From: Chryseosolibacter sp049791675
GTDB lineage: Bacteria; Bacteroidota; Bacteroidia; Cytophagales; Cyclobacteriaceae
Reading direction: 5' to 3'
DNA length: 64,000 nt
Assembly: GCA_049791675.1 (NCBI GenBank)
Contig: JBARAD010000303.1
Location: 23,265-87,264 of the forward strand
Part shown: positions 44,074-51,856 of the stretch, piece by piece
Numbering within the stretch: the first letter of the stretch is position 1
Layout of the letters: every line of letters begins with the position of its first letter
Translations under genes and position numbers: made by a program
The notes under the pieces: generated by a model
Seen by the model: only the letters and a program-made list of their open reading frames with translations
The model's database searches: none
What the model was told of the DNA's origin: nothing

Positions 44074-45543
44074 TCAGGCGACAATCTCCTGGATGACCTT
44101 TCCGGACACATCGGTCAAACGGAAGGGTCTTCCCTGGAACTGGAAGGTATGTTTTTCGTGATTGAGCCCCAACTGATTGAGGATGGTCGCCTGAACGTCA
44201 TGCAGGGAAACCTTTCCGCTGACGGGATAATATCCGATCTCATCTGTTTCGCCCCATGTCATCCCTTTCTTGATTCCGCCACCTGCCATCCACATGGTAA
44301 ATGCTTCCACATGATGATCACGGCCCAGGTAGGGGTTTGTTTTATTCTCGCGGTTTTCCTGCATGGGCGTACGACCGAATTCGCCTCCCCAAACAACAAG
44401 TGTTTCATCGAGAAGTCCGCGTTGCTTCAGGTCGAGCAGTAAGGCTGTCATGGGTCTGTCTACTTCGCGGCATTTATTTCTGAATCCTATTTCCAGCGCA
44501 TCGCTCTCAACAATTCCGTGGCTATCCCATCCCCAGTCAAACAACTGAACATAACGGACGCCCTGTTCGACCAGCTTGCGCGCCAGCAGGCAATTGTTCG
44601 CAAAGGAAGCCTGGCCGGGTGTCGTTCCGTAAAGCTGATGGATGTATTCCGGCTCGTTATTGATATTCATTACCTCGGGGACAGAGATCTGCATCCGGTA
44701 GGCCATTTCATATTGCGCCATCCGCGTCAGTGTTTCCGGATCATTCACGTCGTGGTAATGTTCCTTATTGACAGCATTGATCGCGTCGATCGTTTTCTTC
44801 TTCAGCTCCCGGCTCATTCCTTCCGGGTCGGACAAGAAGAGCACCGGTTCGCCTTCCGACCTGCATTGCACGCCCTGGTAAACAGAGGGCAGAAAGCCAC
44901 TTCCCCACACACTCTTCCCCGCATCGGGCGTTTTTCCTCCCGACGTAAGGACAACGAACCCGGGAAGGTTGCTGTTCTCAGTGCCTAGCCCGTACGTTAC
45001 CCAGGAGCCCATGCTGGGCCTTCCGAGGCGTGGTCCGCCGGTGTGCACAAAGAGCTGTGCCGGCGCATGGTTGAACTGGTCGGTGTGCACGGCTTTCAGG
45101 AATGAGACTTCATCCGCCACGCTTGCGAAGTGCGGAAGATGGTCAGATACGTAAGCGCCGGCCTGGCCGCGTTGTTTGAATTCCGCCTGAGGTCCCAGCA
45201 TTTTCGGGACACCACGGATGAATGCAAAACGCTTTCCTTCCAGCAGTGAAGGCGGGCAGAGTTGATTGTTGAGTTTCTGAAGCGCCGGCTTATAGTCAAA
45301 GAGTTCGAGTTGTGAAGGAGCGCCGGCCATGTGCAGATAGATCACGCGTTTGGCGCGGGCAGGAAAGTGCGGCGGTCTTGGCGCCATGGCATCCGCCACC
45401 TGTTTGAGTTCCTGATCTTTCACCGGACCACAGCTTCCGAGCATGGAACCCAGCGCTGCTGCACCCAGTCCGGCTGCACTCTCCAGCAGAAAATGTCTCC
45501 TTGAAATATTCCTGAATTGTTCAAAAACCTCGTCCCCTTTCAT
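44074..45543 (-). CDS. Tat-exported DUF1501 protein
   Basis: A 489-residue protein of the DUF1501 family, which belongs to the alkaline phosphatase/sulfatase superfamily by fold. A Tat signal SRRHFLLESAAGLGAAALG leads to SMLGSC, so it may be a Tat-exported lipoprotein. Conserved features include YLHMAGAPSQLELFDYKP, LFVHTGGPRLGRPSMGSW, FDWGWDSHG, WGGEFGRTPM and GRDHHVEAF, all compatible with a metal site. The function is not known. It begins 9 bases downstream of the preceding gene's stop; an alternative TTG start lies 6 bases upstream. Confidence 0.85.
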   Translation of the reverse strand: MKGDEVFEQFRNISRRHFLLESAAGLGAAALGSMLGSCGPVKDQELKQVADAMAPRPPHFPARAKRVIYLHMAGAPSQLELFDYKPALQKLNNQLCPPSLLEGKRFAFIRGVPKMLGPQAEFKQRGQAGAYVSDHLPHFASVADEVSFLKAVHTDQFNHAPAQLFVHTGGPRLGRPSMGSWVTYGLGTENSNLPGFVVLTSGGKTPDAGKSVWGSGFLPSVYQGVQCRSEGEPVLFLSDPEGMSRELKKKTIDAINAVNKEHYHDVNDPETLTRMAQYEMAYRMQISVPEVMNINNEPEYIHQLYGTTPGQASFANNCLLARKLVEQGVRYVQLFDWGWDSHGIVESDALEIGFRNKCREVDRPMTALLLDLKQRGLLDETLVVWGGEFGRTPMQENRENKTNPYLGRDHHVEAFTMWMAGGGIKKGMTWGETDEIGYYPVSGKVSLHDVQATILNQLGLNHEKHTFQFQGRPFRLTDVSGKVIQEIVA

Positions 45544-45552
45544 CGTCAAAAA

Positions 45553-48288
45553 TTATTCTTTTGTTATGACCTCATCGAGATTGAGCAATGCATTCGCCAC
45601 TACGGTCATTGCAGCAAAATCCGGTGTCCCATTTCTTTCTTTTGTGATCGCATGAGCGGCAGCGGTGTCTGCCTGGTAAACGCCAACGGCATCTTTGTAT
45701 AGCGTCAGCAGGATGCCAAGTTTTTCGTCGGGAACATCCTTGAACGTGAGCAAACGATATCCGTGCCGGATGCTTTCCAGGGAAGATGCGGGATCAGCAT
45801 GGATCATCCGTTTTGCCAGCGCGCGTGATGCCTCTACATAGACAGGATCATTGAGTGTGACCAGTGCCTGCAACGGCGTATTGGTTCTGATCCGCCGGCT
45901 GATACAAACTTCCCTGCTTGAACCATCGAACATCATGAGGGAAGGATAAGGACTTGTGCGTTTAATGAAAGTGTAAACACCGCGGCGATACTGATCTTCC
46001 CCATCGCTTTGAATCCATTTTTCACCGCTGTAAACAGAGTTCCAGATGCCTTCTGGCTGGTGCGGCATCACACTTTTTCCATACATCTTCTTGCTGAGCA
46101 GTCCGCTTACCGCCAGCGCCTGATCGCGCACCTGTTCTGCAGACAATCTCATCCGCACACCCCGCGCGAGCCATTCGTTGCGCTGATCAATTTCGAGCGC
46201 GTCGTCAGACACGAGCGACTGCTGACGGTATGTTGCCGAGCGTACGATGTCTCTGAGCAATTGTTTCAGACTCCATTGGTGATCGTTCATTAGCCGCAGG
46301 GCGAGAAAGTCCAGTAATTCCGGATGGGTGGGTGCGGCACCCTGTGTTCCAAAGTCTTCAAGCGTCTCGACCATACCGTAACCAAAGACCTGTTCCCAGA
46401 GACGGTTTACCATCACGCGTGCAGTCAGGGGGTTGTCCGCACTCACAAGCCATCGTGCGAATGCAAGCCTGTCAGCTGGCGCATTTTCAGGGGAGATTGT
46501 CAACGCATGTGGAATACCTGGCCCGACTGCATCTCCTTTCACGAGCCAGTTGCCGCGTTCGAATATCCGCGTCTCGCGTCGCTGGGCCGGTGTACTCTCG
46601 ATGAGCACAGGCGTATTCTCAACCGAAGCATTCAGCAGTTCCACAAATGTTTTTTTGACAGACGCATACTGACTGTCTTTTTTTCCAGGAAGCGGTTCCT
46701 GGAAAGAAAACCATTCAATGGCGCAGACACTATGATCCTTTTCCAGTTTCGGATTCTTGAAAACGAAATAAAGGTCGTGTATGCCGTTTACCGGTTTCAG
46801 GCGGATGTCAAGCACGCGCGTCCGATCCGTTTTCGGCAATGCTACTTTGGCGATCACTTCGCCCTGTAAATTTCCTTTGCGTATCTCAAAAGAACCGCCC
46901 GGTGCGCCTGCGGAATAGTTTATTACCAGTTGCGTTTTACCGGTGAGGTCGATTTGTTTCAAACGGGCACTTCCGCCGGAGCGAATGCTCAGCCATTTGT
47001 AACCGTCCAGCTCTCCGTTTTCAAATTGATCGAAATGGTGAGAATGGTATTTCGGTTCGAGTGTCTTCAGAAAGCGTGTTACTTCAAATGCCTGATCCTT
47101 ATCACCGTGTTTCCGCACCCATTTTTTAATGGCGTTGACTTTTTCCTGATCCGCCGCCCCATACGTTCTCAGCACCGGATGCTCGCCGCTCACATCTTCA
47201 TCACGGGTGTTATTGAAGAACGCCATGCTCTTGTAATATTCATCGTGCGTGATGGGATCATACGGATGGCTGTGACACTGCACGCAGCTCATGGTCGTGC
47301 TCTGGAATATTTCCCACGTAGTGCTTACACGGTCGATGACCGCGGCAGTGCGAAACTCTTCATCATCGGTACCGCCTTCGTCATTGTTCATCGTGTTACG
47401 GTGAAAGGCTGTTGCGATGAGCTGATCATCGGTAGGATCGGGCAGCATATCACCGGCGAGTTGTTCAACCGTGAACTGATCGAAGGGCTTGTCCGCGTTG
47501 AAACTTTTGATGACGTAATCGCGGTAACGCCATATCACACGGGAAGGGTCCGCTTCATATCCTTTGGTATCGGCGTACCGGGCCAGGTCGAGCCACCACG
47601 AGGCCCACTTTTCGCCATAATGAGGAGAAGCCAGAAGTTCGTCGACGAGTTTTTCGTAGGCATCCTCACGATCGTCGGCGATGAATCTCTCAGCTTGCTC
47701 AAGGGTCGGCGGCAAGCCGGTGATGTCGAGGTATAGCCGGCGTACCAGTGTCGGACGGTCCGCTTCCGGAGAGGGCTCGAGACCTGTCTGCCTTAATTTA
47801 TCGACGATGAAGTAATCGATATCATTCTTAGCCCATGCTTCGGACCCGCCGCCAAAGCCGGACAATTTCTGGTTTGTTCTTGGCACCTCAACAGCTTTTG
47901 GAGGGCTGTACGCCCAGTGGTCACCCCATTCAGCGCCTTGTTCAATCCATTTGGTGAGTATTGCGACTTCATCCTTTGTCAGTGGCTCCTCTTTATAAGG
48001 CATGCGTAATTCAGGATCCTTTTCATTGATGCGCCGGATCATTTCGCTGTGCTCCGGTTTACCCGGGATGATGGCGAATTTGCCGGACTCGAGCGTGTCT
48101 ACTGCCTCGTGCTGGAAAAGAACGCTGAAGCCGCCGTTTTGCTTGACCCCGCCATGACAGCTGATACATCTTTTATTAAGAATAGGCTTCACCTGGCTGC
48201 TGAAGTCGATCTTTTCTTCCTGCTTGCAGCCCTGAAAGAAGGCTAAAAAAGCAAGCAGGACACCTATTTTTTGAAGAAAATGCCACAT
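45553..48288 (-). CDS. PSCyt1-DUF1549-DUF1553 cytochrome lipoprotein
   Basis: A 911-residue envelope protein. A lipoprotein signal ends at FFQGC, then a PSCyt1 cytochrome c domain (about 30-125) with heme motif CISCH. DUF1549 follows (about 150-355), with YADTKGYEADPSRVIWRYRD and a second heme-type CVQCH. After a beta-rich central part comes DUF1553 (about 600-880), with RVMVNRLWEQVFGYG and EQVRDQALAVSGLLSKKMYG. The combination is abundant in Planctomycetes and in some Bacteroidota, usually beside a DUF1501 gene. Electron transfer in the periplasm is likely; the substrate is unknown. It heads the operon. Confidence 0.88.
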   Translation of the reverse strand: MWHFLQKIGVLLAFLAFFQGCKQEEKIDFSSQVKPILNKRCISCHGGVKQNGGFSVLFQHEAVDTLESGKFAIIPGKPEHSEMIRRINEKDPELRMPYKEEPLTKDEVAILTKWIEQGAEWGDHWAYSPPKAVEVPRTNQKLSGFGGGSEAWAKNDIDYFIVDKLRQTGLEPSPEADRPTLVRRLYLDITGLPPTLEQAERFIADDREDAYEKLVDELLASPHYGEKWASWWLDLARYADTKGYEADPSRVIWRYRDYVIKSFNADKPFDQFTVEQLAGDMLPDPTDDQLIATAFHRNTMNNDEGGTDDEEFRTAAVIDRVSTTWEIFQSTTMSCVQCHSHPYDPITHDEYYKSMAFFNNTRDEDVSGEHPVLRTYGAADQEKVNAIKKWVRKHGDKDQAFEVTRFLKTLEPKYHSHHFDQFENGELDGYKWLSIRSGGSARLKQIDLTGKTQLVINYSAGAPGGSFEIRKGNLQGEVIAKVALPKTDRTRVLDIRLKPVNGIHDLYFVFKNPKLEKDHSVCAIEWFSFQEPLPGKKDSQYASVKKTFVELLNASVENTPVLIESTPAQRRETRIFERGNWLVKGDAVGPGIPHALTISPENAPADRLAFARWLVSADNPLTARVMVNRLWEQVFGYGMVETLEDFGTQGAAPTHPELLDFLALRLMNDHQWSLKQLLRDIVRSATYRQQSLVSDDALEIDQRNEWLARGVRMRLSAEQVRDQALAVSGLLSKKMYGKSVMPHQPEGIWNSVYSGEKWIQSDGEDQYRRGVYTFIKRTSPYPSLMMFDGSSREVCISRRIRTNTPLQALVTLNDPVYVEASRALAKRMIHADPASSLESIRHGYRLLTFKDVPDEKLGILLTLYKDAVGVYQADTAAAHAITKERNGTPDFAAMTVVANALLNLDEVITKE

Positions 48289-48450
48289 AAGTTCCTTAAA
48301 ATTAGGGCAAATTGAGCGGTTTTAAAAGATTTCAGGCCCCTGCAGGGGAATTAAAAGTGAACCAACGGCCTCAACCTTGTTCAAAATCGACAAAACAGGG
48401 ACGCTGCAAAGGAAATTCACCGTCATTTTTTTAAATCCCGTTGATTTTCC

Positions 48451-48458
48451 TATTTTTG
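48451..48458 (+). promoter_or_regulatory. -7 promoter box of rpsF
   Basis: TATTTTTG matches TAnnTTTG and lies 26 bases before the rpsF ATG, leaving a leader of about 20 bases. The expected -33 region is T-rich but has no TTG at the usual spacing. Confidence 0.7.
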
Positions 48459-48484
48459 CAGCCTCAAAAACTAAAATACAATTT

Positions 48485-48868
48485 ATGAACAATTACGAGA
48501 CGGTATTCATTTTAAATCCCGTTTTGTCTGAGGACCAGGCAAAGGATACTGTCGATAAGTTCGTGAAGGTGTTGAACAAGGGTAAAGCCGAGATCATCAA
48601 CACGGAGAACTGGGGCTTGAAGAAGATGGCTTATGCCATCAACAAAAAGTCAACAGGGTTCTACAACCTCATCGAATTTAAGGCAGATCCTCAAGTAATC
48701 ACGACGCTGGAAACCGAGTACAGACGAGACGAGTCAGTAATGCGTTTTTTAACTACCGTGCTTGACAAGCATGCTGTAGTCTATAACGAACGCAGACGCA
48801 AGGGCGAATTTAAGAACAAGGAAAACAGGAAACCCGTAAAAAAAGCTGAGGAGGACGCTAAAAGATGA
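48485..48868 (+). CDS. rpsF: 30S ribosomal protein S6
   Basis: A 127-residue ribosomal protein. MNNYETVFILNPVLSEDQ is the conserved start, and GLKKMAYAINKKSTGFY and RRDESVMRFLT are typical. It binds 16S rRNA as a heterodimer with S18, whose gene overlaps by 4 bases. The C-terminal tail is Lys/Arg/Glu-rich. The start at 48485 is fixed by homology; an upstream in-frame ATG belongs to no known S6 extension and lies before the promoter box. Confidence 0.97.
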   Translation: MNNYETVFILNPVLSEDQAKDTVDKFVKVLNKGKAEIINTENWGLKKMAYAINKKSTGFYNLIEFKADPQVITTLETEYRRDESVMRFLTTVLDKHAVVYNERRRKGEFKNKENRKPVKKAEEDAKR

Positions 48869-49116
48869 CATTAATGAACGAACCCATAAAGCGGGCAGAG
48901 ATCAAACCGAAATACTGCCGCTTTAAGAAAAATGGTATCAAGTATATCGACTATAAGGATCCTGACTTCCTTTTGAAATTCATCAATGAACAGGGCAAGA
49001 TCCTGCCGCGCAGGCTCACCGGTACCAGTCTGAAATTTCAGAAGAAGGTATCCCAGGCCGTTAAACGCGCACGTCACCTGGCGATTCTACCCTATGTTGG
49101 TGATTCATTGAAGTAG
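48865..49116 (+). CDS. rpsR: 30S ribosomal protein S18
   Basis: An 83-residue protein with the S18 core CRFKKNGIKYIDYKDPDFLLKFI and ILPRRLTGTSLKFQKKVSQAVKRARHLAILPYV. It starts within the rpsF stop (ATGA overlap); an ATG nine bases further on (48874) is an alternative start. The single Cys near the N terminus does not make a zinc site. Confidence 0.97.
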   Translation: MTLMNEPIKRAEIKPKYCRFKKNGIKYIDYKDPDFLLKFINEQGKILPRRLTGTSLKFQKKVSQAVKRARHLAILPYVGDSLK

Positions 49117-49141
49117 TCCTTAACCTTAAAAGAACACAAAC

Positions 49142-49585
49142 ATGGAAGTAATATTGAAACAGGATATTTCCGGTCTTGGATATAAGAACGACATCGTAAA
49201 AGTAAAGGCGGGTTACGGTAGAAACTACCTGATCCCGAATGGTTATGCATTGATTGCGAACGATTCAAACCGCCGGCTGATTACGGAGAACGTTCGCCAG
49301 ATGGCACACAAGGCTGCGAAACTGAAGCAGGATGCCGAAGCGCTTGCAGCACGGGTTGGCGATTTCGTTGCAGAGATCAAAACGAAAGCTGGCGAAAGCG
49401 GTAAGATCTTTGGTGCCGTCACTGCCCTGCAGATTGCAGACGCGCTGAAAGCCAAAGGCTTTGACATCGATCGCAAGAAGGTTATCCTGAAAGAAAATCC
49501 GAAACAGCTGGGTACGTATAATGCTACCCTGGACCTTCACAAGGAAGTGAAGCACGAGATCAAGGTGGTCGTTACCGCGGAGTAA
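49142..49585 (+). CDS. rplI: 50S ribosomal protein L9
   Basis: A 147-residue protein that bridges the ribosome. MEVILKQDISGLGYKNDIVKVKAGYGRNYLIPNGYA is the L9 N-terminal RNA-binding domain (given here only in outline: residues 1-36), then a connecting helix and a C-terminal RNA-binding domain with GKIFGAVTALQIADAL. It ends the rpsF-rpsR-rplI operon, 25 bases after rpsR, and is followed by an intrinsic terminator. Confidence 0.96.
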   Translation: MEVILKQDISGLGYKNDIVKVKAGYGRNYLIPNGYALIANDSNRRLITENVRQMAHKAAKLKQDAEALAARVGDFVAEIKTKAGESGKIFGAVTALQIADALKAKGFDIDRKKVILKENPKQLGTYNATLDLHKEVKHEIKVVVTAE

Positions 49586-49605
49586 TCTTGTCAGACAAGT
49601 ATCAA

Positions 49606-49642
49606 AAAGCCGTCGTGTTCAAAACGCGACGGCTTTCTTTTT
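49606..49642 (+). terminator. Intrinsic terminator of the rpsF operon
   Basis: AAAGCCGTCG (49606-49615) and CGACGGCTTT (49627-49636) form a 10-base stem followed by CTTTTT, 20 bases after the rplI stop codon. The A-run on the left also gives the minus-strand transcript a T-run, so it may be bidirectional. Confidence 0.9.
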
Positions 49643-49791
49643 GGTAGTGAGCTGGCAAGAAGAAACGCAATAGCAATAATTGTCGGTCGCGAAAGGCTGC
49701 ACCTGTTAGTCTGCCGGGCACGCAACGAAGCAAGAACTTATTTTCAGGAACGCGATGCGTTACCTGCCCGCAATGGAAACCAACATCGCGA

Positions 49792-50544
49792 TTAATTGAC
49801 CTTCATTAATTCCACGTCAAAGATGAGGGTGGAGAAGGGTGGAATTTGCGGAGGGGAACCCCGCTCCCCATAGCCAAGAGAATAAGGAATGTACAGCGTC
49901 CATTTGTCGCCTTCCTTCATCATCTGCAGTGCTTCCGTCCATCCGGGGATAACCTGATTGACCCGAAACGTAGCGGGCTGCCCGCGCTGAACAGAACTGT
50001 CGAAGACAGTTCCATCTGTCAATTTTCCTGTATAGTGAACCGTTACACGATCAGTTGTCGTGGGCATTTTACCCGTTCCCTGAGACAGTACCTTATACTG
50101 TAACCCGCTGGCAGTGGTTTTCACCCCCGCAGTTGCTTTATTCCCTTCAAGGAATTTCTCGCTCTGTGCTTTTGCCTCCGCGCTCTTTTTCATCATAACC
50201 TGTTGCATATATCGCTGCATCGTTGCCTGTGCTTCCGTACGCTCCACTTTCAGCGGTTTGTTTGAAAACACATCCTTCATCGCAACGAGAAAACTCTCCA
50301 TATTGAGGGAATCGAGTCCCGTGTTCTGCATATTGGAACCGATCACCACTCCGAAACAGTAACTCACCTGGTCGGTGGAGTCACTGAGATTCACCTCGAC
50401 CGGTTTTTTCAGTTCGGCAATCTGCGCATTCAATTGCGAAACCTGTGATTGTAGTCTGGTTACTTCCGCCTGAAGCTCTTTTTTCGACTGTGAATAAACA
50501 GGCAAAGCCAGCCCGGCACAGATACAGCATAACAAGAATCTCAT
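49792..50544 (-). CDS. FKBP-type peptidyl-prolyl isomerase, exported
   Basis: A 250-residue envelope protein. A signal peptide (RFLLCCICAGLALPVYSQ) is followed by a short coiled coil (LQAEVTRLQSQVSQLNAQIAEL), a dimerising FKBP-N domain (VSYCFGVVIGSNM) and the catalytic FKBP domain (about 165-250) with VTVHYTGKLTDGTVFDSS, GWTEALQMMKEGD and IPYSLGYGE. It folds proline-containing proteins in the periplasm or outer membrane. The ATG at 50544 is chosen so that the signal peptide is N-terminal. Confidence 0.92.
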   Translation of the reverse strand: MRFLLCCICAGLALPVYSQSKKELQAEVTRLQSQVSQLNAQIAELKKPVEVNLSDSTDQVSYCFGVVIGSNMQNTGLDSLNMESFLVAMKDVFSNKPLKVERTEAQATMQRYMQQVMMKKSAEAKAQSEKFLEGNKATAGVKTTASGLQYKVLSQGTGKMPTTTDRVTVHYTGKLTDGTVFDSSVQRGQPATFRVNQVIPGWTEALQMMKEGDKWTLYIPYSLGYGERGSPPQIPPFSTLIFDVELMKVN

Positions 50545-50623
50545 TTTACCCAATTTAATTAGCAAAGAAAAGAAATTGAGTGGAAACATGAAAGGACCGA
50601 TGTGATCGAAGGATAAACATCCC

Positions 50624-51856
50624 CTATGGCCGGTCGACGGCGCCCGGCTTCATCATCTTAAGGGTGAAGAAGCCAAGGCCAGCAATCATCACAAGCATGA
50701 TGCTCCAAAGCCATAGCTTATTCTCAAACAAGGGTTTGGCCGCCGGATGATCCGGCGTTAGCTTTTCTTCCGGTGACAGGCTTGCCCTCAGCGGTGCATC
50801 GGGAATCTTGTTTTCGAAATAAGCAAGGTCATACGAGGGCGCACGCAGCGCCTGAACGCCGTACAGCATCATATTCATTCCAGGCTTCAGCCACGATATA
50901 ACACGTACCTCCGGGCCCTTGGCCGCAACCTCACGGATCTTCAGCGGCGCATTGTCCTGATCCGTGATAACAAGGCGTATCTCTCCGGCTACCTGCCAGT
51001 CAAAATCAAAAACATTCGGTTTAAAGGAAGTCAAATAACCTTCGTACAGCGGGGAATAATACTTCAGCCACCCCTTATCTGTCCGGGTACTGTCGCGAAC
51101 ATATTCAATCCGAAAACGGCGATAGTAATCACGGGTACTGTCAGCCTTCACATCAATGGAAGAAACCGGGACGAGCTCATTCAGTTTTATATTTACAAAC
51201 GACTGCCGTGTCCTTTTGTCCTGCTGCATTTTCCACGATAATGGGACATCCTGATAAACACCTCGCTTCACATCATGATATTGAAAGGTTGCACGTCGAA
51301 AAGTAAGGAGGATATCGGATTTGACGCGCACGCGCAAAAACCTGTAATCAGTAAGTGGAAAGGTGATATCGGACAACGCATAATCGCCTTTTTCATTCCT
51401 GATGGATACAATGCGCCTGTCCCTGACAATCTCATACCATTGCGTTTTGTCATCGCTGCCTTCGAGCGTTACAAACGCGAAGTAGTTCAATTGATCGAAT
51501 TCGAGGGCAATGGAATTTACTTTTTGTGCCGGTTGCAGCGCAAAGGTGACAAACAGCTCACCATCCTTTGTACTTTTATTGAATACCGGTAGTTGAACTT
51601 CCTTCCGGGTGGCCTCATCGTGCCGTATATCAATAAGATAGGGCAACTCAACGGTATCCTTCCCTTCCAGGGAATACAACCTGACATCGCCGAGATCGTC
51701 GTTGAGGTTTTTAAAGATTCCGGAAGGCAATAACAACGCATACCATCCTGCCTCCTTCACGCCGTCGATGTTCCTTTTGTACCGGAAGGAAGTCTGCCCC
51801 AAGCCCGGCAGCGCGATGAAGGTCAATAATATCAAGATATAACTACTGCGTTTCAT
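50624..51856 (-). CDS. DUF3999 family protein
   Basis: A 410-residue envelope protein with a signal peptide (LILLTFIALPGLGQ), a long beta-rich domain typical of DUF3999 (about 20-350; FRYKRNIDGVKEAGWYALLLP and DVRLYSLEGKDTVELPY), and a C-terminal membrane segment (LWSIMLVMIAGLGFFTL, about 384-400). Its start overlaps the DUF2339 gene end by 14 bases. DUF3999 and DUF2339 genes are often adjacent in Gram-negative genomes; the joint role is unknown. Confidence 0.82.
   Translation of the reverse strand: MKRSSYILILLTFIALPGLGQTSFRYKRNIDGVKEAGWYALLLPSGIFKNLNDDLGDVRLYSLEGKDTVELPYLIDIRHDEATRKEVQLPVFNKSTKDGELFVTFALQPAQKVNSIALEFDQLNYFAFVTLEGSDDKTQWYEIVRDRRIVSIRNEKGDYALSDITFPLTDYRFLRVRVKSDILLTFRRATFQYHDVKRGVYQDVPLSWKMQQDKRTRQSFVNIKLNELVPVSSIDVKADSTRDYYRRFRIEYVRDSTRTDKGWLKYYSPLYEGYLTSFKPNVFDFDWQVAGEIRLVITDQDNAPLKIREVAAKGPEVRVISWLKPGMNMMLYGVQALRAPSYDLAYFENKIPDAPLRASLSPEEKLTPDHPAAKPLFENKLWLWSIMLVMIAGLGFFTLKMMKPGAVDRP

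Noticed and set aside
46930..47736. A 268-residue plus-strand open frame
   Set aside because: Antisense to the DUF1549-containing protein, no recognisable motif.
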